Assembly (NCBI RefSeq): GCF_007988965.1
Contig: NZ_BJVD01000001.1
Coordinates: forward strand, 868,001-932,000
Length of the DNA stretch: 64,000 nucleotides
Origin: Rummeliibacillus stabekisii
GTDB taxonomy: Bacteria; Bacillota; Bacilli; Bacillales_A; Planococcaceae
Reading direction: 5' to 3'
Shown here: positions 1 through 9,814 of the stretch, one piece after another
Layout: each line of letters opens with the position of its first letter
Numbering within the stretch: position 1 is the first letter of the stretch
Program-made: the position numbers and the translations under genes
Notes under the pieces: generated by a model
Told to the model about the DNA's origin: nothing
The model's input: the letters and a program-made list of their open reading frames with translations, nothing else
Database searches by the model: none

Positions 1-258
1 GGCTTAATTTTTATTTGGGTTCTTATTATCGCTATACATGTTATCAAGCATTATAAAAAACAGCCGGTACTTTATTGGAGTTGGATTATCGCACTTATAA
101 TTGTCTGTTGCCAAGTCATTGCCGGCATGGGCGTTGTATTAACTAGGCTAAATATCGTTGTTGCGCTTTTACATACGTTATTTATTTCTTTATTATTCGG
201 CTTACTATGCTACATGATAATGCTGATATCCAGAAGCAGCCACCAGGCTAAAAAATAA
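1..258 (+). CDS. ctaA: Heme A synthase, C-terminal part (cut by window edge)
   Basis: Open frame from base 1 to a TAA at 256-258, the last 85 residues of a membrane protein. Two or three hydrophobic helices are visible, and a His lies in the stretch ALLHTLFISLLFG (here VALLHTLFISLLFG), which fits the last helices of CtaA, the enzyme that oxidises heme O to heme A for aa3-type oxidases. Convergent orientation with pycA is the arrangement known from Bacillus. The 5' end is missing. The aa3 quinol oxidase genes at 16.5-20.3 kb would use its product. The call rests on the short C-terminus plus gene order. Confidence 0.72.
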   Translation, partial: GLIFIWVLIIAIHVIKHYKKQPVLYWSWIIALIIVCCQVIAGMGVVLTRLNIVVALLHTLFISLLFGLLCYMIMLISRSSHQAKK

Positions 259-295
259 TATTTTGTTATTGCAAAAGTATTAAACACAAAATGAA

Positions 296-338
296 AAGAA
301 GAGGCGTTCTGTTAAACTTAACAGGATAGCCTCTTCTT
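296..338. terminator. Bidirectional terminator between ctaA and pycA
   Basis: Inverted repeat with arms AAGAAGAGGC and GCCTCTTCTT and an inner TTAA-type pairing, with A-rich sequence on one side and T-rich sequence on the other, between two convergent genes. Confidence 0.8.
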
Positions 339-391
339 CTTTCTTCTCAGTTTGACATTAAAGCAATTGATTAGAAAGCTAACATTTCTGC

Positions 392-3300
392 TTAAGACTC
401 AATTTCAATAAGCAAGTCTCCGGTTGAGATGGCATCGCCTTCTTTAACGTGTACTTCTTTAATCACGCCATCTTTTGGCGCCTGAACAGTAGTTTCCATT
501 TTCATCGCCTCAGTAATTAAAATATGCTCGCCCCGTTTTACTTCACTTCCTGGCGAAACAACTACCTTCAAGACAGTACCAGGCATAGTTGCACCAATTT
601 GGTTGGCGTTAGATGGGTTGGCTTTTGGCTTACGCTCTCCAGCTACTTCAACTGTCATATCTTGAATCACAATTTCACGGGATTGTCCATTTAACTCAAA
701 ATAAAGCACACGCGTTCCGTCATGCTGCGGCTCTCCAATTGAGACCAATTTAACAATAAGAGTTTTTCCTTTTTCTATTTCCACTTCTATTTCTTCGCCT
801 AATTTCATGCCGTATAAGAATGTTAATGTATCTAATACAGATACATTGCCAAACTTCGAAACAGTTTCCATATATTCTTCAAATACTTTCGGATACAATG
901 CGGAAGCTAATACTTCATGACTGTTTATAGGGCGATTATATTTGTTAAAGAGATTATCTCGTATTTGTGTGAAATCAATTGGAGCAAGCAATTTTCCAGG
1001 TCTATCAGTAATGGGTACTCGATCCTTTAACACAGCTTTTTGCAGCTCTTTCGGAAAACCACCATAAGGTTGGCCAATATAGCCCTCAAAAAATTCAATG
1101 ACTGAATCCGGGAAATCGATCGCATGGCCTCTTTCAATAACTGATTTTTCATCTAAGCCATTTTGCACCATGAATAATGCCATATCTCCTACCACTTTAG
1201 AAGATGGGGTGACTTTAACAATATCCCCAAACAATAAGTTCACGCGTGCATACATCTTTTTCACTTCTTCAAAACGATCGCCAAGGCCTACTCCCTTTGC
1301 TTGTTGTTGGAGATTGCTGTACTGGCCTCCTGGCATTTCATGCACATAAATTTCAGAATGAGGACTAATCATGCCACTCTCAAAATCCTTATAATACTTT
1401 CTAACATCTTCCCAATAGGTTGAGAGTCTTTCTAAGCCTTCGATATTAGCCCGTACATGCCGTTTATTGCCTTTCATTGCATAATACAAGCTGTTTGCAC
1501 TTGGTTGTGATGTTAAGCCAGCCATAGCCCCTAAAGCTGTATCTATAATGTCTACACCTGCTTCAGCTGCTTTGGCATATAAATAAATGCCATTCCCGCT
1601 TGTATCATGTGTATGTAAATGTATAGGCAACTCCGTTGATTCTTTCAATTCAGAAATTAGTCGATAGGCTGCCTCTGGTTTTAAAAGACCGGCCATATCC
1701 TTTATCGCTAATATATGAGCTCCAGCGGCCTCCAATTCCTTCGCCATATCTTTATAGTACTGTACTGTATACTTTGCTCTTGAGTCATCTAAGATGTCTC
1801 CTGTATAGCAAATGGCCGCTTCGGCAACTTTTCCCGCATCTCTAGCTGCATCAATGGCCACTTCCATTCCTTTTATCCAGTTAAGGCTATCAAAAATACG
1901 GAATACGTCAATACCTGCTTGAGCAGACTTTTGAATAAATTCTTTAATTAAATTGTCTGGATAGTTTTTGTAACCTACTGCATTGGCTCCTCGCATTAGC
2001 ATTTGGAATAATACGTTTGGTATTTTTTCACGTAGTGTGATTAATCGCTCCCAAGGATCTTCCTTTAAGAATCGGTATGCTACATCGAATGTTGCCCCTC
2101 CCCACATTTCCAGTGAGAAGAAATTGTCCATGATTCTGGAGGTCTCCTCTGCAATTTCATACATATCATATGAACGCACACGTGTAGCAAGAAGCGATTG
2201 GTGTGCGTCTCTCATCGTTGTATCTGTCAATAACAAATCATCTTGCTCGCGAATCCACTTTACTAATCCGTCGGCGCCTCTCTCATCTAAGATTTGCTTA
2301 GTACCGCCTGGTATAACAATTTTGCGGTCAATTGTCGGCTTATGTGCTTTTGTAAAAAGAGGCTTTGATTTTTTCTCAATGCCTGGGAACCCATTTACCG
2401 TCACATTGCCGATGTAGCTAAGTAATTTAGTACCGCGGTCTCTTGCAAGCTTGAATAAAAATAATTCCGGCGTCGTATCAATAAAGCTCGTATCAAATGC
2501 TCCATTAATAAAATTAGGATGCTTAACGACATTTTCTAGAAACGGGATATTTGTTTTGATACCACGAATACGAAACTCTTGTAGATTTCGATCCATTTTA
2601 GCTGCAGCTTCTTTAAATGTATTTCCCCAAGTTGATACTTTTACTAATAAAGAGTCATAGTGAGGTGATATAACAGCTCCTTGGAAGCCGTTCCCTGCAT
2701 CTAGTCTTACACCGAACCCACCGCTTGAACGATATACCATTAACTTGCCTGTGTCAGGCATAAAGTTGTTTTGTGGATCCTCTGTTGTTACCCTTGATTG
2801 TATTGCAAAGCCAAAGAGCGGTATTTTAGATTGATTTGGTATATTAATCTCGCTACCATGCAAATCATAGCCATTGGCAATGTTAATTTGTGCATGGACA
2901 ATATCAATTCCTGTCACCATTTCCGTAATTGTATGCTCAACTTGAATACGTGGATTGACCTCAATGAAATAAAATGCATCTTCTGCCACTAAAAATTCCA
3001 CCGTACCCGCATTAACATAATCTACATTTTTCATTAGTTTAACTGCCGCTTCGCAAATTCTTTCTCGCAAGCTTTGTGATATCGAATTAGACGGAGCAAT
3101 TTCTACTACTTTTTGATGGCGTCGTTGGATTGAACAGTCGCGTTCGTATAAGTGAACAATATTCCCCTGATCATCACCTAATATTTGTACTTCAATATGT
3201 TTTGGTCGTAGTATACATTTTTCAACGTACACTTCATCAGAACCAAAAGCTGCCTTTGCTTCTGATTTCGCCCGATTATAAGCTTCTTGTGCTTCTTCTG

Positions 3301-3826
3301 CTTTATGTACAACGCGCATGCCTCGTCCACCGCCGCCAAGAGCCGCTTTAATCATAATAGGATAGCCATATTCATCTGCAAATGCCCTGACCTCTTCAAT
3401 GGTTTCGACCGGACCGTTAGAGCCAGGAATGACTGGTATTCCTGCAGTAATAGCCTGTTCACGTGCTTTGACCTTATCTCCAAACATATCTAAGTGCTTG
3501 GACTTAGGGCCAATAAAGAGAATGCCTTCTTCTTCACAACGTTTCGCAAAGTCTAAATTTTCAGATAAAAAACCGTAGCCTGGGTGAATGGCATCTGCTC
3601 CCGACTCCTTGGCAATCGTTAAAATCCCCTCGATATCTAAATATGCCTCGATCGGTTTCTTGCCGCTTCCTACAAGATAAGCCTCGTCAGCCTTATAACG
3701 ATGGAAAGACCCGCTGTCTTCTCTTGAATAAATAGCAACTGTTTTAATGTTCATTTCTGTGCAAGCTCTAAAAACTCGAATGGCAATTTCACCGCGATTA
3801 GCAACTAAAATTTTACTAATTGGCAT
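392..3826 (-). CDS. pycA: Pyruvate carboxylase
   Basis: Biotin-dependent enzyme that carboxylates pyruvate to oxaloacetate, feeding the TCA cycle. The protein has 1144 residues, the full family length. Order of parts: biotin carboxylase/ATP-grasp half with the glycine-rich loop GGGGRG near residues 164-169, carboxyltransferase domain starting near 530 with DTTMRDAHQS, and a C-terminal biotinyl domain with EAMKMETT, where Lys1109 should carry biotin. AAGGAGG lies just upstream of the ATG. It is convergent with ctaA and lies downstream of ftsW. In relatives this enzyme is controlled by c-di-AMP directly or through DarB, whose gene is also in this window. Confidence 0.97.
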   Translation of the reverse strand: MPISKILVANRGEIAIRVFRACTEMNIKTVAIYSREDSGSFHRYKADEAYLVGSGKKPIEAYLDIEGILTIAKESGADAIHPGYGFLSENLDFAKRCEEEGILFIGPKSKHLDMFGDKVKAREQAITAGIPVIPGSNGPVETIEEVRAFADEYGYPIMIKAALGGGGRGMRVVHKAEEAQEAYNRAKSEAKAAFGSDEVYVEKCILRPKHIEVQILGDDQGNIVHLYERDCSIQRRHQKVVEIAPSNSISQSLRERICEAAVKLMKNVDYVNAGTVEFLVAEDAFYFIEVNPRIQVEHTITEMVTGIDIVHAQINIANGYDLHGSEINIPNQSKIPLFGFAIQSRVTTEDPQNNFMPDTGKLMVYRSSGGFGVRLDAGNGFQGAVISPHYDSLLVKVSTWGNTFKEAAAKMDRNLQEFRIRGIKTNIPFLENVVKHPNFINGAFDTSFIDTTPELFLFKLARDRGTKLLSYIGNVTVNGFPGIEKKSKPLFTKAHKPTIDRKIVIPGGTKQILDERGADGLVKWIREQDDLLLTDTTMRDAHQSLLATRVRSYDMYEIAEETSRIMDNFFSLEMWGGATFDVAYRFLKEDPWERLITLREKIPNVLFQMLMRGANAVGYKNYPDNLIKEFIQKSAQAGIDVFRIFDSLNWIKGMEVAIDAARDAGKVAEAAICYTGDILDDSRAKYTVQYYKDMAKELEAAGAHILAIKDMAGLLKPEAAYRLISELKESTELPIHLHTHDTSGNGIYLYAKAAEAGVDIIDTALGAMAGLTSQPSANSLYYAMKGNKRHVRANIEGLERLSTYWEDVRKYYKDFESGMISPHSEIYVHEMPGGQYSNLQQQAKGVGLGDRFEEVKKMYARVNLLFGDIVKVTPSSKVVGDMALFMVQNGLDEKSVIERGHAIDFPDSVIEFFEGYIGQPYGGFPKELQKAVLKDRVPITDRPGKLLAPIDFTQIRDNLFNKYNRPINSHEVLASALYPKVFEEYMETVSKFGNVSVLDTLTFLYGMKLGEEIEVEIEKGKTLIVKLVSIGEPQHDGTRVLYFELNGQSREIVIQDMTVEVAGERKPKANPSNANQIGATMPGTVLKVVVSPGSEVKRGEHILITEAMKMETTVQAPKDGVIKEVHVKEGDAISTGDLLIEIES

Positions 3827-3942
3827 AGTAAATCCTCCTTAAAGTATAATAGCTAGTCTAAAAGAAAAACAGAAATATATAATAAAAATTTGATGTGTTT
3901 TACAGGAATAAAATACAAGAATTTCTCATTGTAGTGACCGAC

Positions 3943-3970
3943 AAGCCTCCTAATAAATAAATTGAGGCTT
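3943..3970 (-). terminator. Hairpin between ftsW and pycA, weak terminator candidate
   Basis: A 7-bp inverted repeat (AAGCCTC / GAGGCTT) lies between the ftsW stop and the pycA start. There is no clear T-run after it, so termination is uncertain. The rest of 3827-4044 is AT-rich and shows no gene. Confidence 0.3.
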
Positions 3971-4044
3971 ATCATCACTCGAGAGATTCATAGCTACATA
4001 TTCTTTACACATCAAATTAATATCCCAAAACTGAGAAGAAACTT

Positions 4045-5226
4045 TTATTCTAATCTTTCATTTTTATATTGTTCTCTTTTAACCATCATAGAAACATTGG
4101 CTAATATCCCCATAGCTAAAGATAACAAAATTACTGAGGTACCGCCATAACTTATAAATGGAAGCGGAACACCTGTTAGTGGAATAATACCGCTCAATCC
4201 ACCAACATTGACAAATGTTTGAATGCCAATCCAACTACCGACTCCAGCAGCGATCATTCGAGCTAATGGATCTTTTGCTTTGATGGCAATACGCATTGAT
4301 CGATAGACAATAAAACCTAAGCCAAACAGAACAACTGCAATCCCGAAAGTCCCCAACTCCTCTGAAATAATCGCTAGGATAAAGTCAGTCTGCGGCTCTG
4401 GAAGGTAGCCCATTTTTTGAACAGACTGGCCTAAACCAAGTCCCTTCACTCCACCTGAGCCAATAGCATAATATCCATTTACCATTTGATATCCAAAGGC
4501 ATCCGCGTCCTTAAAAGGATCCAGATATGCTTTTAAACGCCCCATTCTACGTTCTGTAAAAAATGAATCTTTGAAAATAAACAAAAGTAAAAATACAGCG
4601 AGCATACCACCTATTAGCGTGCCGATAATTTTTCCGAATGTCTTAAATTTCATGCCACTTGCCGCCATTACGGAAAGGACAATGATCGTTAACAAGCCGA
4701 TTGCCCCCATATCAGGTTCCAGAGCAATAAAGAATAATACAACCATAAACACACCAATAGGCGGCACGATTGATTCATTAATTATATCTATTTTACCTGT
4801 CTCACGTTTTTTAGTGAAAAAGGCTGCAAAGTAAAGGATCATACCTAGCTTAGCCAATTCGGAGGGCTGTAAGTTAAATAGACCAAGATTCAGCCAACTC
4901 TTTGCGCCAGAATTACCAGGGCTATACCCTACAAAAAAGACTGCGATTAATAAAAATAACATGGCGCCGATTATAAATAGCATCATCCTGCGGTCTTTAT
5001 AGCGCTTGTATGGAATAATAAATCCTATTAAAAATGTAACCATTGCGAGTATAAGATTGACTAATTGTCTTTTATAGAAATAATCCGGTGCTTGTCCTAA
5101 TGTATTGACAGCCCAAAACATACTGGAACTATAAATCATGACCAAACCGAACAAACATAGTAGTACAAAAGTAAAGAATAAAGGATAGTCAAAATACTTC
5201 GCATATTTTTTGAAATATGTTTTCAT
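4045..5226 (-). CDS. ftsW: Cell-division peptidoglycan polymerase FtsW
   Basis: SEDS-family membrane glycosyltransferase that polymerises septal peptidoglycan with a partner class B PBP. The protein has 393 residues with about ten hydrophobic segments and the family patterns PSELAK and GxxLPFISYGG(T/S) near the C-terminus. The longer frame starts at 5259, but AGAGGT spaced 7 bases before the ATG at 5226 makes that the start; the longer version would run through a terminator hairpin. The RodA and SpoVE paralogues look similar; the place between ylaN and pycA is what points to FtsW. Confidence 0.9.
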   Translation of the reverse strand: MKTYFKKYAKYFDYPLFFTFVLLCLFGLVMIYSSSMFWAVNTLGQAPDYFYKRQLVNLILAMVTFLIGFIIPYKRYKDRRMMLFIIGAMLFLLIAVFFVGYSPGNSGAKSWLNLGLFNLQPSELAKLGMILYFAAFFTKKRETGKIDIINESIVPPIGVFMVVLFFIALEPDMGAIGLLTIIVLSVMAASGMKFKTFGKIIGTLIGGMLAVFLLLFIFKDSFFTERRMGRLKAYLDPFKDADAFGYQMVNGYYAIGSGGVKGLGLGQSVQKMGYLPEPQTDFILAIISEELGTFGIAVVLFGLGFIVYRSMRIAIKAKDPLARMIAAGVGSWIGIQTFVNVGGLSGIIPLTGVPLPFISYGGTSVILLSLAMGILANVSMMVKREQYKNERLE

Positions 5227-5247
5227 TTTATTACCTCTTCGTTTAGC

Positions 5248-5280
5248 AAAAAAACCCAAACAACGTTGTGTTTGAGTTTT
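5248..5280 (-). terminator. Terminator between ylaN and ftsW
   Basis: On the minus strand AAACTCAAAC pairs with GTTTGGGTTT around an 8-base loop and runs into seven Ts. It starts right after the ylaN stop and ends only about 10 bases before the ftsW Shine-Dalgarno sequence, so ftsW needs read-through or its own promoter. Confidence 0.8.
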
Positions 5281-5283
5281 CTT

Positions 5284-5565
5284 TTATTTCTCTGTGAATG
5301 CATCGTGCAAAGCAGATAATTCTTTCTCAAGTGAATCGAGAATCTCTCTGCCTTTATCACGTTCAAGCAATCCAAGTTTAACTGCAAAGTCAATTTCACG
5401 CGATAAACCAAACATTTGCGTGTCTAAAACTTCTTCATACAACGGACATTGAGGCATTGTCAAATGCTCCATTTGTACTCTTATTAATTTTGCTATTTTA
5501 TCCGCATCGGCAATTAGGAGTTCCAATGCTTTCTCCTGATACGAATTTTGAGATTTTGTATCCAT
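5284..5565 (-). CDS. ylaN: YlaN family protein (Fur-interacting, UPF0358)
   Basis: Small, soluble, mostly helical protein of 93 residues matching YlaN throughout, including the stretch [13 protein letters not shown]. In B. subtilis and Staphylococcus aureus YlaN is needed under iron limitation and has been reported to bind the iron regulator Fur. The ATG follows GGGGG at 7 bases. It lies directly upstream of ftsW and is separated from it by a terminator. The family call is firm; the Fur role is carried over from relatives. Confidence 0.9.
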   Translation of the reverse strand: MDTKSQNSYQEKALELLIADADKIAKLIRVQMEHLTMPQCPLYEEVLDTQMFGLSREIDFAVKLGLLERDKGREILDSLEKELSALHDAFTEK

Positions 5566-5740
5566 GAGGACGCCCCCATTACCTGATATTTCTTCAATTC
5601 TATCTTAATAAAGTTTATCTTTTATAAAAGGAAATTGCAAGCATCTATATAGTAAATTAAGAATCACCATATAATTTCTTTCTATCTTGTTCTTAAAAGC
5701 GTTATACTAAAAAAGAGTTTTGATTAGAGGAGGAAGATTT

Positions 5741-6241
5741 ATGGAATCCATCATCCAAGTAAAAGGCGAAGTTAATTTTCAGATCACATTAGATCCAACA
5801 GTATGGATTTTTGATGACCGCAAACTTGATTTAGACCAATATTTCACTGAAAAACACGTTGAAATAGATGCTGATGAAGAGTATATCGAAAAAGCCGGAA
5901 AGTTTTGGTCTCGCGAAATTATGGAAGGCGCTACTTTCCCGCCAACTTTAAAAACAGAACGGAAATTCGACCGACAAAAAATGATGTCAGGCACATTTGG
6001 CATTAAAATCGAACCATTTATTCAAAATGCTGAACCTAAAACAGATGCAACGACTGTTATTTTTGGTACACAGAGCGGTGAACAGCATAGCTTCCCTATC
6101 GAAGAAGCCAAAACTTTCATTTTCCAATTTAGCCAAGAAGGAAAAATGTTATCACAGGATGGCCCTGTTTATTTATTATTTAATGATGGATCTAATCTTG
6201 AAAATCCTATTAAAGGAATCACATCATTAGAGGTGAAATAG
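5741..6241 (+). CDS. ylaL: YlaL family protein of unknown function
   Basis: Soluble acidic protein of 166 residues. The N-terminus contains LDPTVWIFDDRK, the segment by which I recognise the YlaL family. No catalytic motif or membrane helix is visible. A longer frame opens at a TTG at 5720, but GAGGAGG sits inside that extension 7 bases before the ATG at 5741. The gene is followed after 11 bases by ylaI on the same strand, so the two are probably co-transcribed. The function is unknown to me. Confidence 0.75.
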   Translation: MESIIQVKGEVNFQITLDPTVWIFDDRKLDLDQYFTEKHVEIDADEEYIEKAGKFWSREIMEGATFPPTLKTERKFDRQKMMSGTFGIKIEPFIQNAEPKTDATTVIFGTQSGEQHSFPIEEAKTFIFQFSQEGKMLSQDGPVYLLFNDGSNLENPIKGITSLEVK

Positions 6242-6252
6242 GGGGGAACACA

Positions 6253-6456
6253 ATGAGAGTTAAATGTGTGATTTGCGATGAATTTAGCGAAATCCCTGAT
6301 TTTTCACCCCTTGCAAAGAAATTGCGAAATCGGCCAATTCATACGTTTATGTGTGAAACATGCCACGATCGTATATCTGAAAAAACGCATGAACGTTTAA
6401 AGACAGGCAAGTTCCGCTTTATTCGGCATACCAGCTTGCAGCAAGATAATTTCTAA
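6253..6456 (+). CDS. ylaI: YlaI family zinc-binding-like small protein (DUF2197)
   Basis: Protein of 67 residues with two Cys pairs, CVIC at 5-8 and CETC at 34-37, spaced as in a small zinc ribbon, followed by a basic C-terminus. It has a strong GGGGGG Shine-Dalgarno and lies 11 bases behind ylaL. The sequence around LAKxLRNRPIHT is the family hallmark. Metal binding is inferred from the Cys pairs. The role is unknown, perhaps nucleic-acid or protein binding. Confidence 0.8.
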   Translation: MRVKCVICDEFSEIPDFSPLAKKLRNRPIHTFMCETCHDRISEKTHERLKTGKFRFIRHTSLQQDNF

Positions 6457-6484
6457 CTTCATAATAAAAGCTTTTATAAATAGG

Positions 6485-6543
6485 GTTGTTGCATCTCATG
6501 CAACAACTAATGGGAACGTCTAATTTGTGGACGTTCCTTTCTT
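6485..6543 (+). terminator. Tandem hairpins ending the ylaL-ylaI unit
   Basis: First hairpin: GTTGTTGCAT / ATGCAACAAC, a perfect 10-bp stem at 6485-6507 without a T-run. Second: GGAACGTC / GACGTTCC at 6513-6537 followed by TTTCTT, which looks like the actual terminator. Confidence 0.75.
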
Positions 6544-6579
6544 ATTTCGCCAGTTATTAAAGTAATTTATATTGTAATC

Positions 6580-6951
6580 CTACCAATGTACTTGAAGTTT
6601 ATTACCAGTGGGGTCGTAAAAGTAGAAATAGGCATGCCCATCATCATCTTTTAGTATATCTTCGACCTTAACTTGATTATCCATTAAGTGTTGATGCAAT
6701 GTTGATAATTTTGGACTTGTGAAGCCAATACTAAATGCTTCCTCATTATCGATTGTAAAATGCGCATATGTTTCATCTCCAGTCGAAACTAAGATAAGTA
6801 AAAATGAACCTTCATTTACTTTGATAACTGCTCGTTCCTCAGTAATATTTAATAACTGGAGTCCTAGTACATCTCTATACCATTGTGCAGAGAGTTCTAA
6901 ATCTTTGACAGGTAATCTAATATAATGAACTTGTTCAATAAATGACTTCAT
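6580..6951 (-). CDS. VOC/glyoxalase-fold family protein
   Basis: Protein of 123 residues with the vicinal oxygen chelate fold pattern: an N-terminal HYIRLPVKDLxxSAQWYRDVLGL segment in which His9 could be a metal ligand, and a C-terminal FxDPxGNKLQVHW segment. Such proteins include lyases, dioxygenases and antibiotic-binding proteins; nothing here fixes the substrate. AAAGGAG precedes the ATG by about 11 bases. It stands alone between two terminators, so it is probably a single-gene unit. Confidence 0.75.
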   Translation of the reverse strand: MKSFIEQVHYIRLPVKDLELSAQWYRDVLGLQLLNITEERAVIKVNEGSFLLILVSTGDETYAHFTIDNEEAFSIGFTSPKLSTLHQHLMDNQVKVEDILKDDDGHAYFYFYDPTGNKLQVHW

Positions 6952-7068
6952 CGTAGACTATTCTCCTTTATTAATACTTTTACTTATATTAAATAGTTCC
7001 CTTACTATATACCTTTTTCCTTCCCCCTATTGAATTAATCTTCTCTTCAAAAGAACAATCCTTACATA

Positions 7069-7101
7069 AAAAAAACGATGCCATAAAGGCATCGTTTTTT
7101 T
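7069..7101. terminator. Terminator after ylaH, also facing the VOC gene
   Basis: ACGATGCC / GGCATCGT stem with A-run and T-run on either side, so it can work on both strands. The ylaH stop codon lies in the A/T tail of the hairpin. Confidence 0.85.
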
Positions 7102-7495
7102 ATGATGTAGCTTCTTTCTTTTTATCCCGGCGCAATCGCATTCTATAGACAATAAGAACGAGAGCCGCAACAATCAATCCTTCTACCATTGGTAGGAAGA
7201 AAGCTAGGAATGTAAGGATGATACATCCAACAAATAAAAATACATAAATTACACCTGTTTGCCAAGGCTTTAGCCCTTCTCTGGCAAAACCAAGATGGTA
7301 TACAATCGCTGTTAGCACAAAGATAACAGCAAATAATATATAACCAGCTACAGTGAAATTAGGGGCACCCTCGTAAATATAGCGAGCAACGCCGGACAGG
7401 CGCTCAAATACAAAATCGTGTCCATCTGACGTTGCAGTTGTAGATGTAGCAGCCTGTATAAAATTCAGTTTTAATAATAAAGCTGACTTAAACAA
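7100..7495 (-). CDS. ylaH: YlaH-like membrane protein
   Basis: Small membrane protein with three hydrophobic helices, roughly residues 50-70, 80-100 and 105-120, ending in a basic tail. It fits the YlaH-like family by helix layout and by its place directly behind typA. The ATG at 7504 is touched directly by AGGAGG, leaving no spacing, so the TTG three codons later (7495, spacing 9) is the likelier start; with the ATG the protein would have 134 residues. It lies 23 bases after typA and is probably co-transcribed with it. The function is unknown. Confidence 0.72.
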   Translation of the reverse strand: MFKSALLLKLNFIQAATSTTATSDGHDFVFERLSGVARYIYEGAPNFTVAGYILFAVIFVLTAIVYHLGFAREGLKPWQTGVIYVFLFVGCIILTFLAFFLPMVEGLIVAALVLIVYRMRLRRDKKKEATS

Positions 7496-7527
7496 GTTCA
7501 ACATCCTCCTAACTGGCGAATAATAGC

Positions 7528-9369
7528 TTACTCAGCGTTGCGTAGCTTTTTCGCTGCTTTTTCACGTTCATTTTTATTTAAAATCTGTTTGCGAAGACGA
7601 ATAGATTCTGGTGTAATTTCTAGATATTCATCGTCATCCAAGAATTCTAATGCTTCTTCAAGCGTTAAGATTCGAGGAGTTTTGATTACGTTTGTTTGGT
7701 CTTTTGTTGCAGACCGCACGTTTGTTTTTTGTTTCATTTTTGTTATATTTACTGTGATGTCATTATCACGTGTATTTTGGCCAACGATCATGCCTTCATA
7801 GATTTCAGTACCTGGTTCAACGAATAAAATACCACGATCTTCTACTTGCATCATACCATAAGTAGTTGCTTTACCTGTTTCCATTGATACAAGTGCACCA
7901 TTACGGCGACCACCAACACGACCTGAAGCTACTGGTTGGTAAGAATCAAAAGTATGGTTGATAATACCAAAACCTTTTGTTAATGACATAAATTCAGTTG
8001 TATAACCAATCAAACCGCGTGCTGGTACCATGAAGATCAAACGAACTTGTCCGTTGCCTTCATTGACCATATCTTGCATTTCACCTTTACGATCGCCTAA
8101 TGATTCAATTATAGCACCTACTGAGTCTTCAGGCACGTCAATTTGAACACGTTCTACTGGTTCACATTTAACACCATCAATTTCACGAATAATAACTTTT
8201 GGCTTAGATACTTGCAGTTCATAACCTTCACGACGCATGTTTTCTACAAGAATAGATAAGTGAAGTTCACCACGTCCTGAAACAGTCCATGCATCAGGTG
8301 AATCTGTTGGTTCAACACGTAAAGAAACGTCAGTTTGTAATTGAGAATTTAAGCGTTCTTCAATTTTACGAGATGTGATCCATTTACCTTCACGTCCTGC
8401 AAATGGTGAATTGTTAACTAAGAACGTCATTTGTAATGTTGGTTCATCAATACGCATTGGAGGAAGCGGTTCTAAGTGGTCTTGAGGACACACTGTTTCA
8501 CCTACATTGATTTCTTCCATACCGGATACAGCAATCAAATCGCCAGAATATGCTTCTTGGATTTCTTCACGTTTTAAACCGAAGAAACCAAACATTTTTG
8601 TTACACGGAAGTTTTTAACTGTGCCGTCCAGTTTTGCAAGTGATACTTGTTGACCAACATGAATAGTACCACGGAATACACGACCAATACCGATACGTCC
8701 AACGAAGTCATTATAATCAAGCAATGCTACTTGGAATTGCAATGGTTCATCGCGAGTATCCATTGGTGCTGGGATATGGCGAATAATTTCTTCAAATAAG
8801 CATTTCATGTTTTCTTCTTGTTTGCTTGGATCTGGATCTAGTGATGCAGTACCGTTAACACCAGAAGCAAATACTACTGGGAATTCAAGCTGATCTTCAT
8901 CTGCTCCTAATTCGATCAAAAGATCAATTACTTCGTCCACAACTTCTTCAGGGCGTGCAGAATCTTTATCCACTTTGTTGACTACAACAATTGGCGTTAA
9001 TTTTTGTTCTAACGCTTTTTTCAATACAAAACGTGTTTGAGGCATACAGCCTTCATATGCATCAACTACTAGTAATACTCCATCAACCATTTTAAGGATA
9101 CGTTCAACTTCTCCACCGAAGTCAGCGTGTCCTGGTGTGTCAAGGATGTTAATTTTAGTATTCTCGTAGTTTACTGCTGTATTTTTCGCTAAAATTGTAA
9201 TCCCGCGTTCGCGTTCGATATCATTAGAGTCCATTGCACGTTCTTCCACATGCTCATTTGAACGGAATGTACCTGATTGTTTTAATAATTGGTCGACTAA
9301 TGTAGTTTTACCATGGTCGACGTGGGCAATAATTGCTATATTTCTGAGATCTTCTCTTAATTTTGTCAT
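7528..9369 (-). CDS. typA: Translational GTPase TypA/BipA
   Basis: Ribosome-associated GTPase of the EF-G family involved in ribosome assembly and stress adaptation. The protein has 613 residues. The G1 loop HVDHGKTT is at residues 16-23, then [13 protein letters not shown] and NKVD, followed by EF-G-like domains and the TypA-specific C-terminus ([13 protein letters not shown] near the middle). The ATG at 9369 has GGAG seven bases upstream and is preferred over one five codons earlier. ylaH follows in the same orientation, and ylaF diverges upstream. A promoter set in a palindrome lies at 9405-9439. Confidence 0.96.
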   Translation of the reverse strand: MTKLREDLRNIAIIAHVDHGKTTLVDQLLKQSGTFRSNEHVEERAMDSNDIERERGITILAKNTAVNYENTKINILDTPGHADFGGEVERILKMVDGVLLVVDAYEGCMPQTRFVLKKALEQKLTPIVVVNKVDKDSARPEEVVDEVIDLLIELGADEDQLEFPVVFASGVNGTASLDPDPSKQEENMKCLFEEIIRHIPAPMDTRDEPLQFQVALLDYNDFVGRIGIGRVFRGTIHVGQQVSLAKLDGTVKNFRVTKMFGFFGLKREEIQEAYSGDLIAVSGMEEINVGETVCPQDHLEPLPPMRIDEPTLQMTFLVNNSPFAGREGKWITSRKIEERLNSQLQTDVSLRVEPTDSPDAWTVSGRGELHLSILVENMRREGYELQVSKPKVIIREIDGVKCEPVERVQIDVPEDSVGAIIESLGDRKGEMQDMVNEGNGQVRLIFMVPARGLIGYTTEFMSLTKGFGIINHTFDSYQPVASGRVGGRRNGALVSMETGKATTYGMMQVEDRGILFVEPGTEIYEGMIVGQNTRDNDITVNITKMKQKTNVRSATKDQTNVIKTPRILTLEEALEFLDDDEYLEITPESIRLRKQILNKNEREKAAKKLRNAE

Positions 9370-9404
9370 TATTCCACTCCACATTCTTTTTTCGAGTCCA
9401 TAAC

Positions 9405-9439
9405 TGTGCTATTATAGCACAAAAAATTCATTTTGTCTT
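9405..9439 (-). promoter_or_regulatory. typA promoter with palindrome over the -10 box
   Basis: Minus-strand -35 AAGACA (9434-9439), 17-base spacer, and -10 TATAAT (9411-9416). The -10 lies in the centre of a perfect 17-bp palindrome, TGTGCTA-TTA-TAGCACA, at 9405-9421, as expected for a repressor site. Confidence 0.55.
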
Positions 9440-9536
9440 ATTAGCTTTTCCTTTTTATTTTTTTGTGTGAAAGGCTTGCTTAACTCTGTATTTCGTTCGA
9501 CAATAGACATATCAAGTTTTTCTTGGAGGTTTAAAC

Positions 9537-9719
9537 ATGAAAGCAAAAATTGTGATGGCTATCTTTGCTCTAGCGGGCATTTTAGCGATGTGCTCTATTG
9601 GGTATGCGATTGCTGCTGGAAGCACTTTCGGTGCGATCGGTGGAATTGTAGCTGTAATCGTAGTATTTGGCTTAGCGTTCAAAACTAAACGCCAATTTCG
9701 TGATCAAGGGCTGTTATAA
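9537..9719 (+). CDS. ylaF: YlaF family small membrane protein (DUF5325)
   Basis: Protein of 60 residues with two hydrophobic helices (about 5-27 and 33-48) and a basic, cytoplasmic C-terminal tail. Length, helix layout and divergent position next to typA match YlaF of Bacillus. A GGAGG seven bases before the ATG supports translation. It stands alone before a terminator. The function is unknown. Confidence 0.78.
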   Translation: MKAKIVMAIFALAGILAMCSIGYAIAAGSTFGAIGGIVAVIVVFGLAFKTKRQFRDQGLL

Positions 9720-9814
9720 TACTGTAAACTTTCCTTAGAAGGTTTTCCTACCCAGCAATGTGTGGGAAGAAGAGTCTGTAGAGTACCATCCCTTTTTCTA
9801 TAGTAAAAGAAAAG

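Noticed and set aside
4045-5226. RodA or SpoVE instead of FtsW
   Set aside because: Sequence alone is ambiguous, but the ylaN-ftsW-pycA order is the conserved FtsW locus.
6464-6477. 14-bp perfect palindrome ATAAAAGCTTTTAT after ylaI
   Set aside because: Simple AT-rich palindrome next to terminators; likely chance.
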